Assembly: GCA_032358255.1 (NCBI GenBank)
Contig: JAULBX010028205.1
Location: forward strand, 1-31,328
Length of the DNA: 31,328 nt
Origin: Heterotrichella gracilis
Lineage: Eukaryota > Sar > Xanthophyceae > Tribonematales > Xanthonemataceae
Reading direction: 5' to 3'
Shown here: positions 1 to 8,521 of the stretch, piece after piece
Numbering within the stretch: position 1 is the first letter of the stretch
Layout: each line of letters starts with the position of its first letter
The notes under the pieces: model-generated
What the model was told of the DNA's origin: nothing
Databases searched by the model: none
Seen by the model: the letters and a program-made list of their open reading frames with translations, nothing else
Made by a program: the position numbers and the translations under genes

Positions 1-75
<75 letters not shown>
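1..75. repeat. (GT)n microsatellite
   Basis: An uninterrupted GT dinucleotide run opens the window and ends where the sequence becomes tgctgaaattgg. It is cut by the window edge, so its true length is unknown. Confidence 0.98.
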
Positions 76-78
<3 letters not shown>

Positions 79-168
79 AAATTGGTGGGGGGGAAACGTG
101 ATATTTTGGGGGGTGCCGTCAGTTGCCAAGTGTCAAGGTGCTTGAGCATCTAAACCCTGCATTCCCTA

Positions 169-410
169 GTGTGAGGTCGCCTGGTGAGGTGCTTCAGGCG
201 CTGCGCCGGGCGAGACGGATTTGTTGTTTAGGGTCTGGGGTTAGGGTCTGCCAGCTCACCGGGTTGCCTAGCGTGAGGTGCTTCAGCCGCTGCGCCAGGC
301 GCGACAAGTCTACTGTTTAGGGTTTAGGGTTAGGGTTTGCCAGCTCACCAGGTTGCCTAGCGTGAGGTGCTTCAGGTGCTGCGCCAGGCGGGACGGGTCT
401 GCGGTCACGT
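169..410. repeat. Minisatellite of about 90 bp, about three copies, with telomere-like heptamers
   Basis: Three tandem units share gtgaggtgcttcag, ctgcgccaggcg and gccagctcacc. The central unit spans about 267-355 (89 bp); the first is more diverged and the third is truncated near 410. The stretch 316-338 reads as consecutive TTTAGGG/TTAGGG heptamers, the plant and green-algal telomere type, here interstitial. No gene is visible in it. Confidence 0.8.
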
Positions 411-488
411 GGTGCGCGCCCCCCTCCCCCCCCTCCTCCTCCCCTGAATGCTGGAATGCCTCCGAGGCCACCTTGCTGCGCTCGGTCA

Positions 489-788
489 GCATGCGCGCTG
501 TGTGCTGCAGGTGTACAACCGCTGCTGAAATTTATGCAATAATATTCAACCAAATGCTTTCGAAATACATGTATAAGGCCCATACCAGCAATGCGCGCTG
601 TGTGGCGCAGGTGCACTTTTATTGATGCGCTTGACTTGCTTCATGCGTTCCGGTAATGCAACAGCCTTGCACAACCGCTGGGCAGCCAGCATGCGCGCTG
701 TGTGCTGCGACGTGCACACCCGCTGGTGTTGATGCAGCATTACTTTATGCGCTTGTTTCATGACTTGTTTGGATCTGCGTTCCAGCGA
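489..788. repeat. Minisatellite with 100-bp period, three copies
   Basis: The core atgcgcgctgtgtg recurs at about 490, 590 and 690, exactly 100 bp apart. It is followed each time by a gtgcac or gtgtac element and looser AT-rich sequence with atgcgctt-type words. Copies are diverged outside the core. Noncoding. Confidence 0.75.
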
Positions 789-886
789 TCAGCAGCCTAG
801 CCGCCACCCTCGCACCACCGCTGGGTGGCTACGTGCAGTTGGGCATAACCACTGGCCACAGGGTGTGCACAGGGCTGCCAAACAGT

Positions 887-958
887 GGACGCCAGGGATG
901 GTGAAACAGGGGACGCTAGGGATGGTGAAACAGGGGACGCTAGGGATGGTGAAACAAC
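887..958. repeat. 24-bp tandem repeat, three copies
   Basis: Three adjacent 24-bp units begin ggacgctaggg and end ggtgaaacagg (887-910, 911-934, 935-958). The first differs by gcc for gct and the last ends in aac instead of agg. A gtgtagggtttaggg telomere-like stretch follows directly at about 966-980. Confidence 0.92.
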
Positions 959-1119
959 GGGCCATGGTGTAGGGTTTAGGGTTCAAGCACAGTTATCACC
1001 TAGGCCACCAGTCAGGCCAAGCACGGTGACTACCTAGCTTGGTGACTCGCACCACGTCGTCTTCCATAGTAGATATTGTGTACAACCAATTAAAATAACC
1101 AACCTAATAACAAAAAAAG

Positions 1120-1796
1120 TTAACCCACCTGCACCGCGTCTGCCAGCTGCTTATCGGCCACGTCCTCCTCCTCAAGAGTGAACTCTGGTCTAGCCCCATC
1201 CCTGCTGCCCATTCGATACACCACGAACCCTGACCATCCCAGGAACCCAAAGGCAAAGACGACCAGGCTGAACCTGGAGGTGGGTGGGGTGGGTGGTGGA
1301 GGTGGGTTGAAGGAGGTGTGTGTTGGTGGGACGTGCGGTGGGGGGGATGGAGGTGTGTGGGTGGGTGGGGGTGGATGTGTGGGGCGCAAGCTGGTGGTGG
1401 GGATGGAAATGGGGACGGAGGTGGTGGTTTGAAGGGGGTGGGTGAGAGAGGTGTGTTTAGGGGGGGGATGGATAATGGATGGGGCGCAAGTTGGTGGGGG
1501 AATAATGGTTGGCCCATGGGGTGGGTGCTGATGGTTTTGAGTGGGTGGGCAGGGGTGGATGGTAGACGAGTGGGGCGCACGCTGGTGGAGGGGATGGATG
1601 TGGGTGGTGGAGGTGGCAGAGGGGTGAGGCACAAGCCTGGACAGCCAGCCAGCCAGTGACTGCCAGCCAGTGATGGTGGGTCATGAGAAGGGATGGCACA
1701 CAACACGTACTTGACAACCCACTGGAAGTCAGCAGTCTTCTTGGTTCCTTTCTTGTTGGCAGAAGTCGGCAGCAATGGGCCCTGCCGGCCCGCCAT
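1120..1796 (-). CDS. Small single-span membrane protein, 79 aa, two exons
   Basis: Exon 1 is 1711-1796 (ATG at 1796-1794) and exon 2 is 1120-1273 with TAA at 1122-1120. The intron has a GTACGT donor at 1710 and a ctccag acceptor at 1275-1274. The phase closes (86 + 154 nt = 79 codons plus stop). The product has a basic N-terminus (NKKGTKKTADFQWVVK), one hydrophobic segment at about residues 29-46 (FSLVVFAFGFLGWSGFVV), then YRMGSRDG and an acidic tail (FTLEEEDVADKQLADAVQ). This is the layout of a small organelle or ER membrane subunit, but I do not recognise the family. A donor-like cag|gtgggt overlaps the last codons, so a further exon replacing the final two residues is possible. The frame through the intron is proline/histidine-rich and noncoding in appearance. 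Confidence 0.6.
1381..1610. repeat. G-rich intronic repeat, three copies
   Basis: Within the intron of the small membrane-protein gene the word ggggcgca recurs at 1381, 1481 and about 1573, each followed by gctggtgg or ttggtggg and then a ggggatgga-like run. Spacing is about 90-100 bp. It accounts for most of the intron length. Confidence 0.7.
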
Positions 1797-3074
1797 CCTT
1801 CCAAAATGCTCAGTGATGAGAGTGCTAAGCCTGCATTTGTGCTCCCGAATGCATCCTGTACACTTGGAGCGACAGGCCTAGTGCTGCGTGGCCATCACCA
1901 GGGATCCGTGACACCCCACCGTTCCACAAACTCAAAGAGCGATTACAAATAGCGGAGGAAGCTACCCCAGGGCAGGGAGCCCGACTTGGCTGCTAGTAAC
2001 CGAGGGTCGTGATGCTACACGTATATGGACTTGGGCGGAAGTTTACAACGCTGTGCAAGTGCATCTGGAGCGGTTGTAGTGAGAAAAGGAATGCTGCTGG
2101 GACAGTACTATAACAACCGTGGTTGGACCAAGTTGGACATCCATCCCGGTAATATGTATTCTCTTTTTTTTCAAAACTCCAGTTATTTTTAGTTTAAACC
2201 CCTGTTTGAACAAAACTCTTCAGCAGCGAGACATCGAGCCACTTTGCCAAAGTCGAGTCGGGCAACTGTGAGAAAACGTGTTGATACAGAAAATAGAAAG
2301 CCCGCTCTTACCTAACAACGTCTGGCAGAAGGCATGCGGAGTAAACCACTTGGGGTATGAACACAGAGTATTACACCTAGGTCGCACCGTATGTACTGTC
2401 TTAAGTAACGATACTTAGGATACGAGGCAACTCTTTAGTGCCACATCGTTGCAGGAGCAAGAGGTGCGCGCCCAGATCTACTTCACGATGCATGCATATG
2501 CACACGCACAGAAACAGGGAAGGCTTTCCCTGCAGCTGAAATAGTAGTAAACCTGCTTCGTTTTCGTTTTGAAAAACCTGCACTTGGGCGCTGGGTGTCC
2601 TTGTCCTTTTCCGGCGTAAATAAACTAGTTTACTGTGCGAGGAAACTGCAATTTTGGTTTCTCCCCGGCAACAAGGTCTACACCGCTGCCGACCTTGTTG
2701 CGCGTGCTTGGTTCTAGCGTTACAATGGTATTGCCACGTGGACCAAGGTGCCAACAGACTGTGGAACGAACCAACCATAAGGCAACACTGTCACCGTGTG
2801 GTCACCTACAGCCACACAGCTCGAGCCATTCGGCCACACCCACCTTAGCCCCCCTCACAGCCACCCCTTCACAACACAACACATCCTCTCCCCACCTATA
2901 CGTCCCACAAACCCCACCCTCGCTCACCCAGACCACCACCACCCACCCAACTCAAACCACACCACACCCAGAACCACCCACCCACCCACCTGCTGCAGGT
3001 GCACACCACAGCCGCTGCCTCACACTCCACACCCACCACCACCCACCCACCACACCACAGCCGGCGCCCGTGCC
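1797..3074. other. Intergenic region between divergently placed genes
   Basis: This stretch separates the start of the minus-strand small membrane-protein gene from the proposed start of the plus-strand kinase gene, so both promoters should lie in it. I see no convincing TATA box or conserved exon. About 2160-2210 is AT-rich with a T8 run. About 2820-3060 is a CCACC-rich, intron- or leader-like pyrimidine stretch. Open frames here (for example 2401-2778 minus and 2635-3342 plus) are compositional and have no recognisable domain. Confidence 0.5.
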
Positions 3075-6000
3075 ATGGCAGCACCCCTGCTGCTCCAGCA
3101 CACGCCATGCAGACCAGGAGCCCATGCAAACCCGCTGCGCCAGCCAAAACCCTACGCTAGGGTCACGCCATGCAAGCCAGGACGCCAGGCGAACCCCCTC
3201 TGCCTGCCAAAACCCTACTCTAGGGTCAGCAGCACCAGGCCATGTGGCATCCTGCGGTGCAACGCCAAGCAGGGTGGGGAGCAGGTGGGCTGTCTGGTTA
3301 TTTTTTCGGGCTTTCCTTGTTATTATTGTAAATCGTAATTAATTTTCTTCCTAAACTTTATTTATGTTGTAACCTTGTAACGCTCTGTATTGTCTAACAC
3401 TTGTTAACTAGCTAACTTACAACAATTTCTGCCTCCTCCAGCCTGGGGACCTTGCCTTCCCTCCCCAGATTTCCATCAGCAGCGGTGCGGGGATCCCTGG
3501 CAGGGGGGCTGAGCTAGAGTACCGCAGGGGAGACGTCATACAGGGGAGGTATACCGTGGTGGAGAGAGTGGGACAGGGCAACTTCGGCACCACGTACAAG
3601 GTAGGGTTCTCGATACGGAGCACTAGGGTTTTGGATACCGGGCGCTAGGGTTTTGGCTAGGGTAATGCCAGCTTGTGGGACAGAGCAACTTCGGCGCCAC
3701 GGACAAGGTATGATAGGGTTCTTGTCACCGGGTGCTAGGGATTTGGCAGCGGGTGCTAGGGTTTACAACATGCTGGCAAGTGCTGCGGGTGAACGTGCAA
3801 GGGGAGGGGTTTTGCCGGTAGGCGTTAGGTTGTTGGCTGCAGGCGGTAGGCCTGTTTTGACCGGCTGTCCTTAAGGAACACACTCAACACCCACCACCCA
3901 CCACCACCCACCACCCCTCACCACCACCACCAACCGCAGGCCACCACCCCCGAGGGCCGGCCAGTTGCCATCAAGGCCCTAACCCTAAAGGGTATGGGAG
4001 GGGGCGCGGGGTGGAAGGCCCTGGACCTCTTCCAGCGCGAGGCGCAGGTTCTATCCCAGCTTGACCACCCGGGGATCCCCGCGTATGTGGACTACTTTGA
4101 GGAAGACTCGGAGCGGGACAAGGGGTTCTTCATAGTGCAGGTGGGTGGGGGGGAAGGGGAGGGGGTTTTCTTCATAGACCAGGTGCGGGGGGAAGGATGA
4201 TGATGTGTGTTGGGGGGGGTCCCCAGTGGCCCGAGAGCGCCAATTAGAGTCGTTGATCCATTTACACCTTAGCATCATCGCCCCACCACTTACCCACAAC
4301 AGCGGTCACACTCCACTACATGCACCATACAATTACTCCGCACCAAGCCACGCGGCACCACTCACCACCCACACCGCACCACCACCACCCACCACCACCA
4401 CCACTCACCTATCCATGGTGGTCATTTGCAGGAGCTGGTAGAGGGGAAGTCGTTGGCTGACCTGGCGGCGGGGGGGTGGCGGCCACCTGAGTCCGAGGTG
4501 GTGCGCATCGCAAGGGAGATGCTGGCAGTACTCAACTACCTGAAAGGGCTGAGGCCGCCGGTGGTGCACAGGTGGGTGGGGGGAGGTTTCGTGTTAACCC
4601 TCCATCGGCCTTTTGGGGTTGTACCATACTGCTGCATTGTCAACTTTTATATATTAATGTTCATTTTTATGTCTTTCAATAATTAATGTGAAGGTTGGTT
4701 TGAATCGTGTTGTACATGGTCAAGTGTGCATGCATGGTCATGCTATATCTGGGCTGAAATAATGTAAAATAACAGTGACATTGATTTCTTTGTCGGGCGC
4801 TTACCACCCACCTTCCACTGACCAATCCCTCCCCCACACCTCCTCCTCCCCCACACCCCGCTGCTCCTCCATCCCATGGGCATCAAGCCCGAAAACATCC
4901 ACCTGGTGGACGAACTGTATAGAAATATTGGCATAAATTCTTTCCCTTGTGTGCCTATCGCCACCCACCTTCCTCCAAACCCCCACTCCTCCTCCACCCC
5001 AGGGACATTAAGCCCGAAAACATCCTCCTGGTGGGGGGTGCCACCGGCGGGGGGGTGCGGCTGGTGGACTTTGGGGGGGTGCAGGCTGCGGGAGCGGTGG
5101 GGGGTGGGCAGTCGCTGGGGAGCACTGTGATTGGCAGCTATGGTTACATGGCTCCAGAGCAGTTCAGGGGTGCGGCTGCGCCTGCAAGCGATGCGTATGC
5201 GGTGGGGGCGACGCTGCTGATGCTGCTAACTGGTGGGTGGCGATGTGTGAGGGCAGGGTGGTGGTGGTGGGAGTGGGGTGTGGCAGGATTCAAGTGGGCG
5301 TTGTTGATGTTGCATTGCAGCAAAGTAACAGACAAGGCATACGGTAAACCTAAAATGGACTGGGGTTTAGGGCAACTGCAGTCTGTGCATCGTGGCACAT
5401 GCCGTCAACCCATCCCCATCTCTCCGGAATGTTTCCGGCGCACCACCTCACCACCTTCCACCCCTACAGGCCGCGCCCCCAGCACCTTCCCCCAAGATGG
5501 GCTGGCAGTGGATTGGAGGGGGAGCGTAACAGTGGGGGAGACGCTGGGGGCGGTACTCGACGGCCTGCTTCAGCCTCTGGCCAGTGACAGGATGACAAGT
5601 CAGCAGGCTCTGGATGTGCTGGAGGGAAGGGTATCAGTAGAGAGTTTAAGGTAGGGTTTGTGGTAGGGTTCCGCTGGGGTTTGGGGTTTATGTTGGGGCT
5701 GCTGAACTGATCCCGCTCTCAAATAAGTTACAAACCCAGTATACCAGGATAGTGACCTGAAGGGCGCACATACAACCAACAGAAATGATCGGTGGGTTCC
5801 ACCTGGCATTGCAGGGGGGACAACACTGTCCCCACGCAGGGTGGGGTTGCCTCACCAGGGAGGCTGCGGCGGCGGAAGCGGCCTGCAGGCACCAGAGTGC
5901 AGCTGACCAGGGAATGGGGGGAGCTGCGGGTGGAGATACCGCCATCGGGGTTCTCAGGTGGGTGGTGGTGGTAGTGATGGTGGTGGCGTGGTGTGGGTAG

Positions 6001-7582
6001 GTTGGTGGAGTTGCATGCACGCAATTACGATGGGACAAAGAGGATTTCCTTTGTTGGGTTTGTTTGCCGCATACCCCTCACCACCCCTTTGTAACCCCCG
6101 CCACATGCACCTGCACCATGGTACCTCTCCTTCTTAGTCATTGTGACATGCCACCCCCTTTCGCCCACCCACCCACCCACACTACCTTCCACCAACCCCC
6201 ACAGCGGACAACATGTTCACAGGCACATTTTCCTTGGCATGAAACCCCTTGTTCCTTTCTGTAAGATGGCAGCGGTGGCCTTTTATGGCATCCTGTTTGC
6301 TGCTTTTCCCTGCCCGTTCTACTGATCATAACACGTATCCTACCCCTTCCACCCACACACCCACACTACCCTCCCCCACTTCCTGCAGCCGACAATGTCT
6401 TCACAGCCACATTTGCCCTGGCCTGGAACGCGTTCGTCGCCTTCTGGACAGTTGGCGCGGTGGCCTCTGGCGGCGTCCTGTTTGCCGCCTTTTCCCTCCC
6501 CTTTTGGGCGGCAGGTTTCTCCCTTGCCAAGCAGGCGGTGGGGGAGTCGCTCATGCGGGAGGCGCTGGTGGTGGCGGGGTGGGGGTGGCGGGTGACGCGG
6601 CGCCTGGCGGTGTTGGGGGGCGGGGGGGCTGCAAGCTTTGAGGAGGGGAGTGGGGTGGTGCTGGCGGGGCGGAGCGAGGTGCGGAACCCTCATCAGGGTT
6701 TGTGTCTAGTTTGGGCATGGAGACTAATTCAGAGTCAGCCTAAGGACAAGTCCAATAGATGGCACTGTACGCACAGCCACCATTTACCAACAAACCCGTA
6801 AACCCTAATAGAATCCCCGGATACCCAGAAAAATGGTCAATTTTAAAGCATAAACCCTACTCATTCTGTAGACCTTATCCCTTTAAAAACTGCACCCTAC
6901 TCTCATGCCCTTGTCCACAGGACCTCATCAGCTGCCTGGTGATGGTCTCCGCAACCACAAATACCCTGTGTTGGGGTCCTGGCCTCATTCGCGCAGCACA
7001 ACCCTAAACCCTCATCCCCTTGCTCACAGGATCTTGTTCACGGCCAGATGGTGGTCTCCACGTGTATGCGCATACACAGGGTTCCATCTATAGACCCCAA
7101 ACTATATTCCCAAACCCAAAAGATAACCAAGCCGCACTCTGCCTAATTCTAAACCCCGCCAATCCTACCCTCCTTCCTGTTTAATATTATAAATCACCCT
7201 CAATCCCTTGTCACAGGACCTCATTGGCTGCCGGGTGGTTGTCTCCGGCTACGTGAACGGCGTCCCCATGAGCCACATCGAGCTCCAGGAAGGGGTGAAA
7301 AAACACGTGCTGGGGGAGGCGCTGTCACCCATCGAGCAGGAGTGGCTGGCGGGCGAAATCAACGACCACATAGCGGGGCTCAGCTCCGAGCAGCGCCAGG
7401 CGCAGGCCCTGGATTTTGCAAAAAATGCTGGGAATTTGTGGCAGGATGGGGCGGACCCCATCCCGCCGTGGGGCGATAATCCGGGGTGGGGTATCGGGGG
7501 CAGGGATGGGTTTGCGCGGCGGCGGAAGGAGGGGGGGCGCGGCAGGGTTGCTGGGGAGGATGACGGGGAGAGCACGTGGTGA
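3075..7582 (+). CDS. Cyanobacterial-type serine/threonine protein kinase with C-terminal membrane hairpin, nine exons
   Basis: Exons: 3075-3284, 3442-3600, 3940-4140, 4432-4571, 5003-5232, 5470-5650, 5815-5957, 6389-6678 and 7217-7582 (TGA). All introns are GT-AG, all phases close, and the product is 639 aa. Residues 1-70 are Ala/Pro/Arg-rich and could be a plastid presequence; they include a twofold repeat (NPLRQPKPYARV, NPLCLPKPYSRV). Exon 1 is the least certain part. Kinase domain, about 100-370: P-loop GQGNFG (114-119), VAIK Lys135, HRDIKPEN (236-243), DFG (259-261), MAPEQ (286-290) and SDAYAVGATLLMLLTG. All key residues are present, so it should be active. A linker with VEIPPSGF leads to a hydrophobic hairpin at about 423-468. 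The tail contains LSPIEQEWLAGEIND. YGYMAPEQF and the tail resemble cyanobacterial and plastid-lineage kinases, so a plastid membrane location is an inference. Substrates are unknown. Several introns carry decayed copies of neighbouring exon edges. Confidence 0.82.
3675..3707 (+). repeat. Vestigial copy of the kinase P-loop exon end, with donor site
   Basis: Thirty-three bases here match the last 33 bases of kinase exon 2 (3568-3600) with three differences, 107 bp downstream. The frame would read VGQSNFGATDK against VGQGNFGTTYK in the functional copy. A GT donor (gtatga) follows at the equivalent point, and the next 60 bp still resemble the start of the intron (tagggttct, accggg, gctaggg). It lies inside intron 2 and is not needed for the predicted protein. 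Confidence 0.85.
4161..4199 (+). repeat. Vestigial copy of kinase exon 3 end and donor
   Basis: Sequence ggttttcttcatagaccag|gtgcggggggaagg repeats the junction at about 4122-4158 (ggggttcttcatagtgcag|gtgggtggggggg), 41 bp downstream of it, inside intron 3. The copied donor is still a GT. The copy is short (about 20 exonic and 17 intronic bases), so identity is suggestive rather than overwhelming. Confidence 0.7.
4873..4910 (+). repeat. Vestigial copy of the catalytic-loop exon start
   Basis: The stretch reads GIKPENIHLV in the frame where the functional exon 5 (from 5003) reads DIKPENILLV. About 35 bases align with only a few changes. The acceptor ccccag has become cccatg, so the splice AG is lost, and the catalytic Asp codon GAC has become GGC. 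Upstream CCACC/CTCC-rich intron sequence is also shared (4803-4872 against 4960-5002), so the unit is about 125 bp. It is a dead tandem copy within intron 4. Confidence 0.85.
6205..6320 (+). repeat. Vestigial copy of the membrane-hairpin exon start
   Basis: This aligns for about 115 bases with kinase exon 8 from 6389, 184 bp upstream of it. DNMFTGTFSLA corresponds to DNVFTATFALA; the following TGG (Trp) is TGA here, and small indels break the frame beyond. The 40 bases of intron in front, including a cccacag acceptor, are also shared (6162-6204 against 6346-6388). Because the acceptor is intact, missplicing into this copy would truncate the protein at once. Confidence 0.88.
6921..7075 (+). 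repeat. Two vestigial copies of the last kinase exon start
   Basis: Copies begin at 6921 (gacctcatcagctgcctggt) and 7030 (gatcttgttcacggccagat); the functional exon begins at 7217 (gacctcattggctgccgggt). Each is preceded by a similar acceptor region (ctcatgcccttgtccacag, ctcatccccttgctcacag, ctcaatcccttgtcacag). All three share tggt(g/t)(a/g)tgtctcc-like sequence. The upstream two diverge after about 35-40 bases. Three intact AG acceptors therefore compete for one donor at 6679. Confidence 0.85.
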
Positions 7583-8210
7583 TGGTGCGTGAAGGGGGTA
7601 GGATTTTCGGGAAGTCATTTTTGTTAATTTTTGAAGGGGGATGGGGACGGGGTGCAAGCTTTGATTGTACGATTGGTGCGATTGCAATATGTTGGGATGT
7701 GCGCAGTATAGCTGGTGCGCGACCGTTGAATCTTGATGTGCAGTGAGTTTTGTGACATTCACAAATGCCCCAAATGCTGTTGGTGCAGCCACGGTAGCTA
7801 CCAACTTTGCTGTCCTCAGATGAAGACGCTGACAATAAATAGCTTGAATTACAGGCACTGCTGATCGCATGAGTCAGTGAGTCACTAATTTTCCTTATGT
7901 ACGTTCCCTTTCTTTCTTTCTGACTCCATGTCAATCACTTGCACAAAGTTGTAACCTTGGTATAATTCCAAATGGTTTATTTTGTCCAATAAAATGCTGC
8001 CAGCAGTAGCGGTGCTGCAAGAGTTCCGCAACCTGGATGAGGCGCCTCTGGTCCTACACTACCAATGCACTGAGTACACTTACGTGCAGTGACTGCATCA
8101 CTGAACTAGGGAGCCCCAAGCTTGACATCAGATGGCATCAGCTACTGCTTGTTACTAAGTAAAACAATCATTCCAGACCATTTACTCAAACTGATTGGCT
8201 GGTTGGTAAG
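7583..8210. other. 3' flank of the kinase gene and convergent intergenic region
   Basis: No gene is seen. The kinase 3' untranslated region starts here. The only clear TGTAA, the usual chlorophyte polyadenylation word, is at 7950-7954. The MYND gene converges from the other side. The minus-strand open frames at 7325-7934 are antisense shadows of the last kinase exon. Confidence 0.5.
7950..7954 (+). terminator. Possible TGTAA polyadenylation signal of the kinase gene
   Basis: TGTAA is the prevalent poly(A) signal in chlorophytes. This copy is about 370 bases after the stop codon, in an AT-richer stretch. It is a five-base word, so chance is not excluded. Confidence 0.25.
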
Positions 8211-8254
8211 GGCTTTGCCCTGCGCACCACCTTTGCACTTTCCAGTGTGCCACT
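8211..8254 (-). repeat. Vestigial copy of the MYND zinc-finger exon
   Basis: On the minus strand this reads QWHTGKCKGGAQGKA. It aligns at DNA level with the functional MYND exon segment at 8571-8613 (QVAHWKVHKKLCGKP), with single-base indels that shift the frame. It lies 3' of the gene's stop codon, about 360 bp downstream. The conserved core is cactggaaagtgca against cactggaaggtgca. Confidence 0.65.
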
Positions 8255-8521
8255 GACAGAGTCTGAGAGGTGGCGATGCTGTTGTCCCAGCACCATGCCC
8301 AATACCAGGCACCTTGACATGCGTGGAGCAATATTGCATTAATGCCTGGAGCATTAATGCCGCATATCTACCAAAAGTGGAGCATTTATGCCGCAAATCT
8401 ACTGAAAGTGGATTCATCATGTACAGAGAAAGCTCAATGTGTGCCCACTTTGCCAAAGTGCTACGATCTGTATACGACAGCTATTAACGCCAGCTGTGGG
8501 AGGGAGCTCGTGTTTCGCCAG

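Noticed and set aside
1104..1796. A 230-codon minus-strand frame taken as a single protein
   Set aside because: Its middle is Pro/His low-complexity intron. The GTACGT donor and ctccag acceptor give a compact membrane protein instead.
2635..3342. Long plus-strand open frame of Pro/Thr/His-rich sequence
   Set aside because: No ATG at its start, composition follows the CCACC-rich DNA, and the frame from ATG 3075 alone joins the kinase in phase.
5298..5320. A copy of the kinase exon 5 end (LLMLLTG) in intron 5
   Set aside because: Resemblance to gctgctgatgctgctaactg is real but short and mostly C/T changes; too weak to list as a firm case.
4947..5654. A 235-codon open frame read as one uninterrupted kinase exon
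   Set aside because: It runs through the intron at 5233-5469, adding a GWRCVRAGWWWW-type insert in the kinase C-lobe. Splicing restores LLMLLTGRAPSTFPQ, which fits the family.
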